Assembly (NCBI RefSeq): GCF_002150685.1 | Contig: NZ_MSSW01000076.1 | Location: 1-46,941, forward strand | Reading direction: 5' to 3' | Source: Algoriphagus antarcticus | GTDB taxonomy: Bacteria > Bacteroidota > Bacteroidia > Cytophagales > Cyclobacteriaceae | Length of the DNA: 46,941 bases | Part shown: in pieces, positions 8,617 to 18,083 of the stretch | Position numbering within the stretch: position 1 is the stretch's first letter | Layout of the letters: every line of letters starts with the position of its first letter | Notes under the pieces: model-generated | What the model was told of the DNA's origin: nothing | What the model saw: the letters and a program-made list of their open reading frames with translations, nothing else | Database searches by the model: none | Program-made: the position numbers and the translations under genes

Positions 8617-11346
8617 ATGAAAAGATTCCTACGCAATTTAAATTTCCTTCTACTTTTTCTCTTTCTCCTAGGGTGTAATTCCGGTTCTAAAAATGAAGAT
8701 GCAGAAACTGCCCTTGGTTTTACCCTTCAGGAATCAGACCTCCCCGATTACGAAAAGAACATAGATCATCGAGGCCTGCTAACTGCCTTGGATGACCGGC
8801 AAGGGGAATCAATTCGGACTGGAGAGCATATTTACAATAATACCTGTTTCAATTGCCATGGAAATCCCGAGCAAGAGGGTTCTATGCCCAATGCATTTAA
8901 ATTTTGGAAGGACGAATTTAAGATGGGAAAGGATCCCTATTCCATCTATCAAACCCTCACCAGAGGTTACGGATCCATGCCTCCGCAAGTCAATTTGACG
9001 CCCGTAGAGAAGTACGATATTATCAATTACCTGAGGGAAACTTTTTTGAAAGAGGCTAATCCGAATCAATATGTAGCAGTGGACTCGGCCTATTTGGCAA
9101 CCTTGCCTGACGGAACGACCACAGGACCTGCACCCAAAGAATTTAAGCCTTGGGCGGAAATGGACTATGGTAACTTTTTGATCAATACCTATGAAGTGGT
9201 CGCACAGAATGCGCCGCCGAGAGAACGGTCCACTGGCCCCATCCAGCCACTTAAGGATGAAAATCTGATCAATTCCAATTTTGCATACAAAGGGATCGCC
9301 GTCAGACTGGACCAGGGAAAAGGTGGTGTTGCCGCTGGCAAAGCTTGGATGATGTTTGACCACGACCTGATGCGTGTTGCTGGAGCTTGGACAGGAGAAG
9401 GATTTATAGATTGGGAAGCGATTTTATTTAATGGAAAACACAATATCTCGCCTAGAACTATTGGTGAGCTGCACTTTGAAAACCCGGTAGTTCCAGCTTG
9501 GGCAAACCCAGCCACGGGCAACTTTGACGATCCTCGATTTACAGCTCGAGACAAACGGAAGTTTGGACCCTTGCCTCGAGAATGGACGCACTACGAGGGA
9601 CTTTATCAATTCAACGATCGGGTGATTATTTCTTACACCGTAGGCAATGCAAAAGTCTTGGAAACTTTTGGGCTGGAGACGTTGGAAGACCAACCGGTAT
9701 TTACCAGAACTATGAATATTTCTTCTTCTGATAAAGCGCTGAAAATGAGAATTGCTCCTACCGGAACTTCCGTGGCAGTGGTGGGTGAAGGGGCAGTTCT
9801 GAAAGATCAGGGTGGGTTTACCGTCATGGAGCTCCCTCCTTCTCAATCTCTAAAAATCAAATTATTGATTGCTAAGTCTGGCATGGAGGGTTTGCAGCAG
9901 TATTCAAAAACTTCCAGCCAACCAGAGGATTTGAATCCACTGATCAAAGGAGGTCCTGCCAGATATCCTCAGAAATTGACCACAGCAGTCCAGATTGGAG
10001 AGCAAGAAGGCCCTTTTCAGGTGGATATTCTGAATCCGCCTTTTGACAGCCCATGGAAAAATCAATTCAGATTAAGCGGGCTTGACTTTTTCAAAGATCC
10101 CAATAAAGGGGTGATTTGCTCAACCGATGGAGACGTTTGGCTGGTAGAAGGCTTTATGAAAGATTCTGGAAAACTCACCTGGCAGCGCATCGCTTCAGGC
10201 TTGTTTCAGCCTTTAGGAATCAAAGTAGTCAACGAGGAGATTTTTGTCACCTGTAGGGATCAGCTGGTCCGCCTACACGATTATAATGGAGACAGGGAAA
10301 CAGACTTTTACGAAAGCTTCAACAATGATCATCAGGTCACGGATCACTTCCATGAATTTGCCATGGGACTTCAAACCGATGATGAGGGAAATTTCTATTA
10401 CGCCAAAAGTGCCAGGCATGCCAGAGAGGCTTTGATCCCTCAGCATGGAACATTGATCAAAGTGAGTAAGGATGGACTAAAAACCGATATCATCGCCACC
10501 GGTTTCAGAGCCGCAAACGGCGTTTGTATCAATCCTGACGGCACGTTTATAGTGACTGACCAAGAAGGTCACTGGAATCCTATGAACCGGATCAATTGGG
10601 TGAAAGCCGGTGGATTCTATGGAAATATGTTTAGCTATAATCCACCTACTGACAGCACAGAAAGTGGGATGGAACTCCCACTCGTTTGGGTGGAACGGGA
10701 TATTGATCAGTCACCTTCCGAACTCCTTTGGGTTGATAGCAAAAAGTGGGGAGCATTGGACGGAAAACTTCTGAACTTCTCTTATGGCTATGGAAAAATC
10801 TTTGTGGTTCCCTATGAAAAAATAGGAGACCAAGTACAGGGAGGGATCTTTGAATTGCCGATTCCGAGGTTTTCTACCGGCGTGATGCGGGGGCGATTCA
10901 ATCCCGGAGATGAACAGTTATACCTCTGCGGCTTATCAGCTTGGGGTTCCACGCAGCCACAGTTGGGGGGACTTTACCGAATCAGGAAAGTAGATCAGCC
11001 GATGGTCATTCCCATTGGAATCAAAGCAACAACCACAGGAATAGAGCTAAGCTTTACCGACGAACTCGATCAAGCTAGCGTCAATCAAATTGCTAACTAT
11101 ACGGTGGAAACATGGGATCTTTTGCGATCCAGAAAGTATGGATCGAAGCACTACAATGAACAAACATTAAATGTCACAAAAGCTGAATTGGGAAAAGACA
11201 AAAAAACGATCAAACTGACTATCCCCGAAATCAAACCAACCTGGGTCATGGAGATTCAATACAAACTGAAGGATAAAGGAGGAAAAAGCATTGATGGATC
11301 AATTCAGAATACGATTCATAGATTGGGGAAAGCTTCGACTAGTTAA
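8617..11346 (+). CDS. Lipoprotein oxidoreductase: heme c, DUF6797-like and beta-propeller
   Basis: A 909-residue lipoprotein (lipobox FLLGC, Cys20). Residues 60-145 are a class I cytochrome c domain with CFNCH (C77, C80, H81) and a probable axial Met121 in GYGSMPP. About residues 215-330 form a beta-rich domain of the DUF6797 type (GKAWMMFDHDLMRVAGAW). Residues 450-790 are a beta-propeller of the soluble sugar (sorbosone/glucose) dehydrogenase class, with GLQTDDEGNFYYAKSARH and GFRAANGVCINPDGTFIVTDQ. A short beta-sandwich ends the protein. Likely role: an outer periplasmic sugar or polyol dehydrogenase that passes electrons to its own heme. It precedes the susC terminator. The 3' end of a second copy survives near 36.2 kb. 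The domain calls are firm; the substrate is unknown. Confidence 0.8.
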   Translation: MKRFLRNLNFLLLFLFLLGCNSGSKNEDAETALGFTLQESDLPDYEKNIDHRGLLTALDDRQGESIRTGEHIYNNTCFNCHGNPEQEGSMPNAFKFWKDEFKMGKDPYSIYQTLTRGYGSMPPQVNLTPVEKYDIINYLRETFLKEANPNQYVAVDSAYLATLPDGTTTGPAPKEFKPWAEMDYGNFLINTYEVVAQNAPPRERSTGPIQPLKDENLINSNFAYKGIAVRLDQGKGGVAAGKAWMMFDHDLMRVAGAWTGEGFIDWEAILFNGKHNISPRTIGELHFENPVVPAWANPATGNFDDPRFTARDKRKFGPLPREWTHYEGLYQFNDRVIISYTVGNAKVLETFGLETLEDQPVFTRTMNISSSDKALKMRIAPTGTSVAVVGEGAVLKDQGGFTVMELPPSQSLKIKLLIAKSGMEGLQQYSKTSSQPEDLNPLIKGGPARYPQKLTTAVQIGEQEGPFQVDILNPPFDSPWKNQFRLSGLDFFKDPNKGVICSTDGDVWLVEGFMKDSGKLTWQRIASGLFQPLGIKVVNEEIFVTCRDQLVRLHDYNGDRETDFYESFNNDHQVTDHFHEFAMGLQTDDEGNFYYAKSARHAREALIPQHGTLIKVSKDGLKTDIIATGFRAANGVCINPDGTFIVTDQEGHWNPMNRINWVKAGGFYGNMFSYNPPTDSTESGMELPLVWVERDIDQSPSELLWVDSKKWGALDGKLLNFSYGYGKIFVVPYEKIGDQVQGGIFELPIPRFSTGVMRGRFNPGDEQLYLCGLSAWGSTQPQLGGLYRIRKVDQPMVIPIGIKATTTGIELSFTDELDQASVNQIANYTVETWDLLRSRKYGSKHYNEQTLNVTKAELGKDKKTIKLTIPEIKPTWVMEIQYKLKDKGGKSIDGSIQNTIHRLGKASTS

Positions 11347-11410
11347 CTACTTTTTTTTAAATGAAAAACGAGACTATCAAAAAAAAATAGATTGGGTAAT
11401 AATGAAAAAG

Positions 11411-11438
11411 GGCTGTCAATCGACAGCCTCTTTTTTTT
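11411..11438 (+). terminator. Rho-independent terminator before susC
   Basis: GGCTGTC (11411-11417) and GACAGCC (11422-11428) form a perfect 7-bp stem with an AATC loop, followed by eight T residues (11431-11438). It closes transcription from the heme-c oxidoreductase gene. A near-identical copy lies at 36440-36465. Confidence 0.85.
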
Positions 11439-11508
11439 AAGTCTTAAGAATGAGAAATTTGGTTTGGAGAGCGTATATGTAATGTAGGTACAGTTAACAT
11501 ACTATACA

Positions 11509-11578
11509 TTTTGGTTAGAATATTGGATGCTTACCACCAAGCGATATGATAATTTTAATATATCATCATTTAACCAAA
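11509..11578 (+). promoter_or_regulatory. susC leader with inverted TTTGGTTA repeat
   Basis: TTTTGGTTA (11509-11517) and its inverse TAACCAAA (11571-11578) bracket the A/T-rich leader of susC; the second half-site ends four bases before the ATG. The spacing is the same in the remnant copy at 5250-5319. It could be a regulator site or a long-range mRNA stem that covers the start. No clear -33/-7 pair was found, so the transcription start is not assigned. Confidence 0.4.
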
Positions 11579-11582
11579 TTTT

Positions 11583-14500
11583 ATGAAGGCAATTGTTACA
11601 AGCATCACAAAAAAGGATGAAAGGGTTAAACAAAAAATTATCCCTTTTATCAGGAGAAACTTTGGCTATTACTTATTACCGCTACTATTCGTGCAAGTGG
11701 CAACAGCGACGCCACTTCCAGCTGAAGGTGAATTAATCGGAAACAAAAAAACCGAATCCATTAATTCAGGATCTTATCTTTTTGAAATCCATAAAATGGC
11801 AGAATTTCTAGTTGTTACAGAAGCTGATATTCAGGTCTCTGGAACAGTGACGGATGAAAAAGGTGATCCCTTACCTGGGGCTTCTGTTACGGTAGCTGGC
11901 ACTTTAACTGGAACCGTAACGGATATAAATGGAAATTATACGCTTGAGGTTGACGAAAGTGCGACATTAATTTTCTCATTTATAGGATTTGATAGCGAAG
12001 AGGTAGCTGTCGGATCCAGAACAATAATTAATATCACCTTACTGGATGATGTTTCCTCATTAGATGAAATAGTCGTGGTAGGGTATGGTACCAAAAAGAA
12101 AATAAATTTAACAGGTGCTGTTTCAACCGCCAGTGGCAAAGATATGGCGAATAGACCTGTAACTAATGTTCAGCAGTCTTTACAGGGCTTAGTTAGTAAC
12201 CTGACTATTTCGCCTAATAATGCAGGAGGAGAGCCTGGTGCGGATATGGCTATGAGCATACGTGGTCTGGCATCTTTTGAAGGAAGTACTGCTCCTTTTG
12301 TTCTGGTGGATGGAGTTCCAATGGGTATCAATGATATTGATCCTAACGATATAGAATCTGTGTCTGTTTTAAAGGATGCCGCCTCAACTTCCATTTATGG
12401 TGCTCGCGCAGCCTACGGGGTGATACTGATCACAACCAAAAGAGGAAGTTCAGGATCAAGAATATCCTATTCAACAAATGTTGGATTTAGTGCACCTACA
12501 ATATGGCCGAGGTTAGAAGGAGGAACGGCGTGGGCACATGCATTGAATGATGCAAGGACCAATTTCGGTGCTTCCCCATTCTATCCGGACGAAGCCATTG
12601 CAAGATTGGAGCAGAATCTGGCAAACCCTGGCAGTGCTCCAGGTATGTTACCAAATGCAAGCGGTGATAATTGGAACATAATGAACACGGGGACATTAGG
12701 AGTGGCAAATGACGGTATTAGTGATTTAATCCTAAGGGATAATGCTCCAAGAGTTAAACATAATTTGAGTATTTCAGGCGGAAACGAAAGTGTTAATTAT
12801 TATTTATCCGGTGGCTTTTATGATGAAAAGGGACTTTTGACATTCGGTGATGAATCATTTAATCGATTTAATGTCGATGCAAAGATCGGGGCCAAGGTTA
12901 CTTCCTGGATGAACCTTGATCTTTTTTTCAAGTACAAATCAGAAAATGAAGATTTTCCATGGAATCAAAACTTTGGACGTGCCTGGTATATGAACTGGAT
13001 TGGCAAACTGAAATTTGGCACACCTGCAAAGTATCCAGGGACAGATATTTGGACAGATCAGACTAATGTGGAGGCTTGGAAAAAAGTGCGTCAATCTATC
13101 ACGGATAATCAAATGGTGATTTCACCAAAAATAACTTTAGAGCCTATTAAAGGATGGGTGACAACTCTACAATTAAATTACACTTCCACTCAAGTTGAAG
13201 ACACAAGAACTGGCTTACAATATCCATGGGTTAGGCCAAATGGAGTCGTTGATTTTATACCACAAAACCGAGAATCAACTGAATATCACAATGAATTAAG
13301 AAGAAATACCTATCTCTCACCTAACCTTTATTCATCTTACTCAAGGGTATTTGGGAAGCATGATCTTCAACTTATGGTTGGTTATCAACAAGAGGAATAT
13401 ACCTTCAGTAATTTGGGGGCAAGAAGTTTCTTCTTATTGAGTGATGCCATACCATCGATTAGTACCGCAGTGGGTGATCAACTAGTTAATGACGCAGTTG
13501 GACACTGGTCTACACGAAGCGTATTTGGAAGATTCAATTATATTTTTGACGAAAAGTACTTGCTTGAAGTAAACTTAAGGAGTGATGGATCATCCAGGTT
13601 TGAGGAAGATGAAAGATGGGGAGTATTTCCATCGGTATCAGCTGGATGGATAATTTCGGAGGAGAACTTTTTTTCATCAAATAAATTAATTGACCTATTA
13701 AAAATAAGAGGTTCCTATGGAACCTTGGGTAATCAGGATGTTGCCAATTATTTATTCATACCAACAATGCCGATACGTCAAACCAATAACTGGTTATTTG
13801 GTAATGATCGTGCTTGGACAGTTCGTGCGCCAAATCTGAATAGTGTGAATTTATCATGGGAAACAGTATCCACAATAGATCTGGGTATTGATGCCTACTT
13901 GCTGAATAATCGATTAGGATTCACTTTTGGTGTATATGAAACAAGGACATCCGACTTGGTTGGACCGGGACAACCCCTTCCAGCGGTTTTGGGATCAACA
14001 GTGCCAAAAAGGAACGAAGGAGAAATTAAAACACGTGGATGGGAACTTGAGCTTTCATGGAAAAACGTTGTGAGTCAGGATTTCCGTTATGAAATCAGAG
14101 GCCAATTGGCCGATTACAAGAGCACCGTGGTGGATTATAATAATCCGACCGGATTGTTAAACACCTTTTACCCTGGACAGGATCTAAATGAGATTTGGGG
14201 ATATCGTTATGACAGTCATTATCAGACACAGGCTGAAATTAGTGAAGGTGTGGATCAGAGCTTTATTTATTCCGGGTTGTGGAGAACTGGTGATTTTAGG
14301 TATAAAGATTTGAACGGAGATGGTAAAATTAATGTGGGAGATAATACGATTGATAATCACGGAGACCTAGACATTGTAGGAAATACTACTCCACGATACA
14401 CATATGGGCTTAATTTAAATGCACAATGGAAAAATTTAGATGTTTCAATTTTCTTCCAGGGAGTGGCTAAAAGAGACTGGAGCTTTGGAAGTAGTAGTGT

Positions 14501-14915
14501 TTTCAGAGGACCTGCGGGAGGACCAATGCATAATAATGTGTTAGAGGGTCACCTTGACTACTGGCGGGACGAATCAAGTGTTCTGGGTGCTAATTATGAT
14601 GCATATTTCCCACGACCTTATGCCCAGTTTTTTGGCGAGAATGCAAAAAACTACGGACGACCTACCGATCACCTCATGCAAGATGCCTCATATTTAAGGC
14701 TTAAAAATCTACAGATAGGTTATTCACTTCCTAAAAGAATTGCTGAAAAAGTGTTATTGACTAATGCAAGGATTTATATATCTGGTGAGAATCTTTTAAC
14801 ATTTACAGATTTAATGTTTTTTGATCCGGAGGCACTTGCTGGTAGATGGTATGGATCCGGAGATGCTTATCCATTAAGTAGGACATTTTCTGCGGGTTTA
14901 AACCTTAACTTCTAA
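11583..14915 (+). CDS. susC: SusC-like TonB-dependent outer-membrane transporter
   Basis: A 1110-residue protein with a basic leader and hydrophobic segment (about residues 29-42), a carboxypeptidase-D regulatory-like domain at about 84-155 (VSGTVTDEKGDPLPGASV), the TonB-box region LDEIVVVGYGTKKK at 160-173, a plug domain at about 175-290 (SIRGLASFEGSTAPFVLVDG; DIESVSVLKDAASTSIYG), and a long beta-barrel ending in an aromatic-rich strand (SAGLNLNF). This is the full length for the SusC/RagA family. It imports oligosaccharides across the outer membrane using TonB and works as a pedal-bin complex with the SusD partner encoded 11 bases downstream. It should take up sulfated oligosaccharides released from the locus substrate. 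No matching anti-sigma factor or hybrid two-component sensor is present, so its regulation is not visible. Confidence 0.95.
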   Translation: MKAIVTSITKKDERVKQKIIPFIRRNFGYYLLPLLFVQVATATPLPAEGELIGNKKTESINSGSYLFEIHKMAEFLVVTEADIQVSGTVTDEKGDPLPGASVTVAGTLTGTVTDINGNYTLEVDESATLIFSFIGFDSEEVAVGSRTIINITLLDDVSSLDEIVVVGYGTKKKINLTGAVSTASGKDMANRPVTNVQQSLQGLVSNLTISPNNAGGEPGADMAMSIRGLASFEGSTAPFVLVDGVPMGINDIDPNDIESVSVLKDAASTSIYGARAAYGVILITTKRGSSGSRISYSTNVGFSAPTIWPRLEGGTAWAHALNDARTNFGASPFYPDEAIARLEQNLANPGSAPGMLPNASGDNWNIMNTGTLGVANDGISDLILRDNAPRVKHNLSISGGNESVNYYLSGGFYDEKGLLTFGDESFNRFNVDAKIGAKVTSWMNLDLFFKYKSENEDFPWNQNFGRAWYMNWIGKLKFGTPAKYPGTDIWTDQTNVEAWKKVRQSITDNQMVISPKITLEPIKGWVTTLQLNYTSTQVEDTRTGLQYPWVRPNGVVDFIPQNRESTEYHNELRRNTYLSPNLYSSYSRVFGKHDLQLMVGYQQEEYTFSNLGARSFFLLSDAIPSISTAVGDQLVNDAVGHWSTRSVFGRFNYIFDEKYLLEVNLRSDGSSRFEEDERWGVFPSVSAGWIISEENFFSSNKLIDLLKIRGSYGTLGNQDVANYLFIPTMPIRQTNNWLFGNDRAWTVRAPNLNSVNLSWETVSTIDLGIDAYLLNNRLGFTFGVYETRTSDLVGPGQPLPAVLGSTVPKRNEGEIKTRGWELELSWKNVVSQDFRYEIRGQLADYKSTVVDYNNPTGLLNTFYPGQDLNEIWGYRYDSHYQTQAEISEGVDQSFIYSGLWRTGDFRYKDLNGDGKINVGDNTIDNHGDLDIVGNTTPRYTYGLNLNAQWKNLDVSIFFQGVAKRDWSFGSSSVFRGPAGGPMHNNVLEGHLDYWRDESSVLGANYDAYFPRPYAQFFGENAKNYGRPTDHLMQDASYLRLKNLQIGYSLPKRIAEKVLLTNARIYISGENLLTFTDLMFFDPEALAGRWYGSGDAYPLSRTFSAGLNLNF

Positions 14916-14926
14916 AAAACGACACC

Positions 14927-16654
14927 ATGAAAAAAATATTTTATATACTTATACTAGTATCGGGAACATTTTTGTATTCCTGCCAAGAAGATTTCCTGGA
15001 GAGATCACCGCTCGATCAGATATCTGATCCGGAATTCTGGAACAGTCAATCCGATCTGGAATTATTTCTTAACTCATTTTATGACTCATTTCAGGGATGG
15101 CCAGCCTCCGGTGGTGGAAAGGCGCCAACTAAGGACGAGGGAACAGACCTTGCATTAGAAGGGCTCAACGCTTTTGGCGGTACTTTAACTGCACGTATGG
15201 ATGGTGTATTAAATGTGCCGGCTTCCGGTGGTGGCTGGAATTGGGGGAATATTCGAAACATAAACTATTTCCTTGCTAATGTAGATCGCGTTCCGGTGGG
15301 AGGTAATATGAGAGACCATTATATTGGTGAGGGACACTTTTTCCGGGCATGGTTTTACTTTGAAATGTTTAAGGATTTTGGAGCTTTACCAATAATTACA
15401 GTACCAGTTACAGCAGAAGATGAAGACATTTTGTATGGCAGCCGTGCTGACAGAACGGAGGTTTTCAATTTTATTCTCAGCGATATTGATTTAGCTATTT
15501 CCAATATGAAAAATAGTAAAGAACTTGCTACACCAGGAACTAGGTTAAGTAAAGATATTGCCTTATTGTTTAAAGCAAGAGCAGCTTTATACGCTGGTAC
15601 ATGGGAGAAATACCATCAGGGCTCAGTCTTCGCAGGAAAGACGAATGGAACCGAATATATACAACAAGCTGCGACCGCTGCCAAGCAGATCATTGAGGAT
15701 GGGAATTTTTCTCTCGTAACAGGTGATAGCAGCAAGGTCTATTTCGAACTCTTTAATCAGGTAAACTATGCCGGTAATCCGGAAGTGATTTTTTACCAAC
15801 ATTTCGATAGAGTCGTTGGAGACAGCTTTAGTAATCAATTGTGGAACTGGCCAAACGGTTACGGATATACTTACGAAGCGTCAAGATTTTATTTGAGTAA
15901 TGATGGGTTGCCTATAGCCATTAGCCCAAATTTTGTTGGTGATGCCACCTTAGATATACTTGAAAAGAATCGTGATCCACGACTTGCACAGACATTTATG
16001 GTTCCGGGAGATATTAGGAGGATACAAGGTACGGACACCTTGATGTTTATCAATCCAGATGTAGATAATAGTGGTACCGGTATAGAATCACAAAAATTCC
16101 GGCACATTGTAGTAGATCCTGCAATAGGGATTAACAATGGAAATGTTGATTATATTTTTATGCGTTATGCCGAAGCTTTATTGATTTATGCCGAAGCGAA
16201 AGCAGAACTGGGTACATTGACTCAGGCAGATGTTGACATGACCATCAATCAGTTAAGGGACAGGGTCGGAATGCCACACCTAATTTTGAATAATATCACA
16301 CCTGATCCTAACTGGCCGAATTATGGTTATTCCTTATCTGGTGTAATGCATGAAATCAGAAGAGAGCGTGTCGTTGAATTGTTTGCAGAAGGGTTTCGTT
16401 TTGACGATTTGACGCGTTGGAGAGCACATGAGTACTGGATGGGAGAACGATTCGTAGGCACATTTGCTACTCCCGAATTAAAGGGATCATCTAATGTTCC
16501 GATTAATGCTGACGGTTTTTTTGATCCTTTTCAGAATAGGTTAAGCGGACCCAACGGAGGATATGGATTCAATCCGGAAAGAGATTATTTAATGCCTCTT
16601 CCTACCAATGAATTAACATTGAATAAAAACCTTACACAAAATCCGGGTTGGTAA
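14927..16654 (+). CDS. susD: SusD-like glycan-binding lipoprotein
   Basis: A 575-residue lipoprotein with the lipobox FLYSC (Cys19), followed by the typical SusD opening (QEDFLERSPLDQISDPEFW). TPR-like helical parts include the motifs GHFFRAWFYFEMFKDFG and FMRYAEALLIYAEAKAELG, and the C-terminal region has EIRRERVVELFAEGFRFDDL and ends in a proline/glycine-rich tail with YLMPLPTNELTLN. All of this matches a complete RagB/SusD protein. It lies on the cell surface as a lid over SusC and binds the glycan. The 11-base gap after susC and the strong hairpin downstream show a two-gene operon. The intact gene differs from the decayed SusD fragment at 5.4-5.9 kb, which belongs to another subgroup. Confidence 0.95.
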   Translation: MKKIFYILILVSGTFLYSCQEDFLERSPLDQISDPEFWNSQSDLELFLNSFYDSFQGWPASGGGKAPTKDEGTDLALEGLNAFGGTLTARMDGVLNVPASGGGWNWGNIRNINYFLANVDRVPVGGNMRDHYIGEGHFFRAWFYFEMFKDFGALPIITVPVTAEDEDILYGSRADRTEVFNFILSDIDLAISNMKNSKELATPGTRLSKDIALLFKARAALYAGTWEKYHQGSVFAGKTNGTEYIQQAATAAKQIIEDGNFSLVTGDSSKVYFELFNQVNYAGNPEVIFYQHFDRVVGDSFSNQLWNWPNGYGYTYEASRFYLSNDGLPIAISPNFVGDATLDILEKNRDPRLAQTFMVPGDIRRIQGTDTLMFINPDVDNSGTGIESQKFRHIVVDPAIGINNGNVDYIFMRYAEALLIYAEAKAELGTLTQADVDMTINQLRDRVGMPHLILNNITPDPNWPNYGYSLSGVMHEIRRERVVELFAEGFRFDDLTRWRAHEYWMGERFVGTFATPELKGSSNVPINADGFFDPFQNRLSGPNGGYGFNPERDYLMPLPTNELTLNKNLTQNPGW

Positions 16655-16696
16655 AAACACACCTTTTTTTCAAGGTCGAGAAATGAGGATTGTTTA

Positions 16697-16745
16697 ATTA
16701 AGCAAAGTCAGAGTGAATTCATTATGATCTTTGACTTTGCTTAAT
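16697..16745 (+). terminator. Long hairpin after susCD
   Basis: ATTAAGCAAAGTCA (16697-16710) pairs with TGACTTTGCTTAAT (16732-16745), a perfect 14-bp stem with a 21-base loop, 43 bases after the susD stop, followed by ATTTT. It should end the susCD transcript. The rest of 16746-17126 shows no gene that I can support. Confidence 0.75.
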
Positions 16746-17130
16746 ATTTTCTAATAAACTCTTTTATACATTCAAGAATAGCAATGTTGAGTTGACTGTA
16801 TTTAAGGATATCCCTTTAAAATAGTTGTTTTTTCAGTAACAAGATTAAGATAATCTGATAAGCAATAGAGTAAATCAGATCTGTTTGATGAACAAAATAT
16901 GTAATGAAGCAGAGAGATGTTTTTGTTTTGCAACCCTTAGAGAAACTAAAACCAGAATTCATAATGGGGTGTAAGATATAGCTCTGAAAATAACAATCAC
17001 TATGAACCAACAGTATGTTTTATCTACAATTGAACTTTCTGGTTTATCTCATTCTGTTACTAGGCAATTTTTTACTGCTTAGCACAGCATATATGTCAGG
17101 GAAAAATAGCCCTAAAAAACCAAATTGACC

Positions 17131-17201
17131 CCTGCCCGAAGACAGGCGTGGAGGAAGGAAGACCGAAGTGGCGCCTTTGCTAGTCCCGATGGCTATCGGG
17201 A
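17131..17201. repeat. REP-like palindromic element
   Basis: Two short palindromes lie close together in a G/C-rich island inside A/T-rich intergenic DNA: CCTG/CAGG at 17131-17146 and a perfect TCCCGAT-ggct-ATCGGGA at 17184-17201. The base composition differs sharply from both sides, as expected of a small dispersed intergenic repeat or the end of an old mobile element. No transposase is nearby. It forms the far upstream flank of the GH127 remnant. Confidence 0.45.
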
Positions 17202-17270
17202 TCACCAAATCCTCTGTTGATTTTGGCTTTTACTGGTAGAAAAGTGGATATACAGTTTACATTAAATAAA

Positions 17271-17954
17271 ATGGGACAAAAAATAATATTCTCTAAAACT
17301 TTCGGCATTCATGTTTCAGTTTTACTAGGCTGCTTTTTTGTGTCGGCATCATCGTGCAAAACAGTAGAGAGTGATACCGAAAAAGAGAATCTGCCAAAAT
17401 TCGAATCGAACAGAGAAAATGGAATTCCATCCGTTTTTGAAGCCGGCAAAACTTCGTTTGAAAATTTTGACATTGCTGCGGGAAAAACGGAAGGAGAGCA
17501 AAACCAAAGAATGGCCAGTGATTCTGATTTTTATAAAATTATCCAGGGGGTAGCCTATTCCCTTCAGCATACACCAGATAAGGAACTGGAAGCATTCACA
17601 GACAGCCTTATTGACAGGATAGTTGCGGCACAACAGGATGATGGTTACCTTTTTACCTACTGGACAGCTATTAATCCGGATAAAAGATGGACAAATATTA
17701 ACAAAGACCATGAGCTCTATTGCGTGGGTCATTTCTTTGAAGCTGCAATTGCCTACTACGAAGTAACAGGAAAAAGAAAATTACTGGATGCAGCTATAAA
17801 ACTTGCCGATCATATTGGTTCCATTTTTGGCCCCGGTAAGCGGATTGATATTCGCGGTCATCAGGAAATAGAACTGGCTTTATACAAACTTTACCAAACA
17901 ACGTGCGATATATCCCTTATTATTCTTGGGCAAATAGGGAGGAAGGCAACATGA
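17271..17954 (+). pseudogene. GH127 (DUF1680) glycosidase, truncated
   Basis: From the ATG at 17271 there is an export segment (HVSVLLGCFFVSASSC, possible lipobox) and then the N-terminal part of the GH127 (DUF1680) family, whose known members are beta-L-arabinofuranosidases. Conserved landmarks are SDFYKIIQGVAYSLQ, AAQQDDGYLFTYWTAINPDK, DHELYCVGHFFEAAIAYYEV and GHQEIELALYKLYQTT. After about 17900 the frame is lost: another frame still shows LLFLGK where the family continues, and it meets a stop soon after. Full members have about 650 residues, and here only about 225 remain. The catalytic centre, which lies further on in this family, is gone. It is a dead gene, 130 bases before the next sulfatase. 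Confidence 0.8.
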
Positions 17955-18083
17955 AGGTTTGGGCATCATTCGAATAGCAAAAAAATAATCCCTCATTATG
18001 AAAATTAAAATGTTACCGATTTTGCAACGTGCTCCAGTAGCACAGAAAAGGAGAAAATTAATTGCACATAGAAGTTATAGAAA

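Noticed and set aside
17131..17201. Possible insertion sequence end
   Set aside because: No transposase, no second end and no target duplication could be found nearby, so it was kept only as a repeat.
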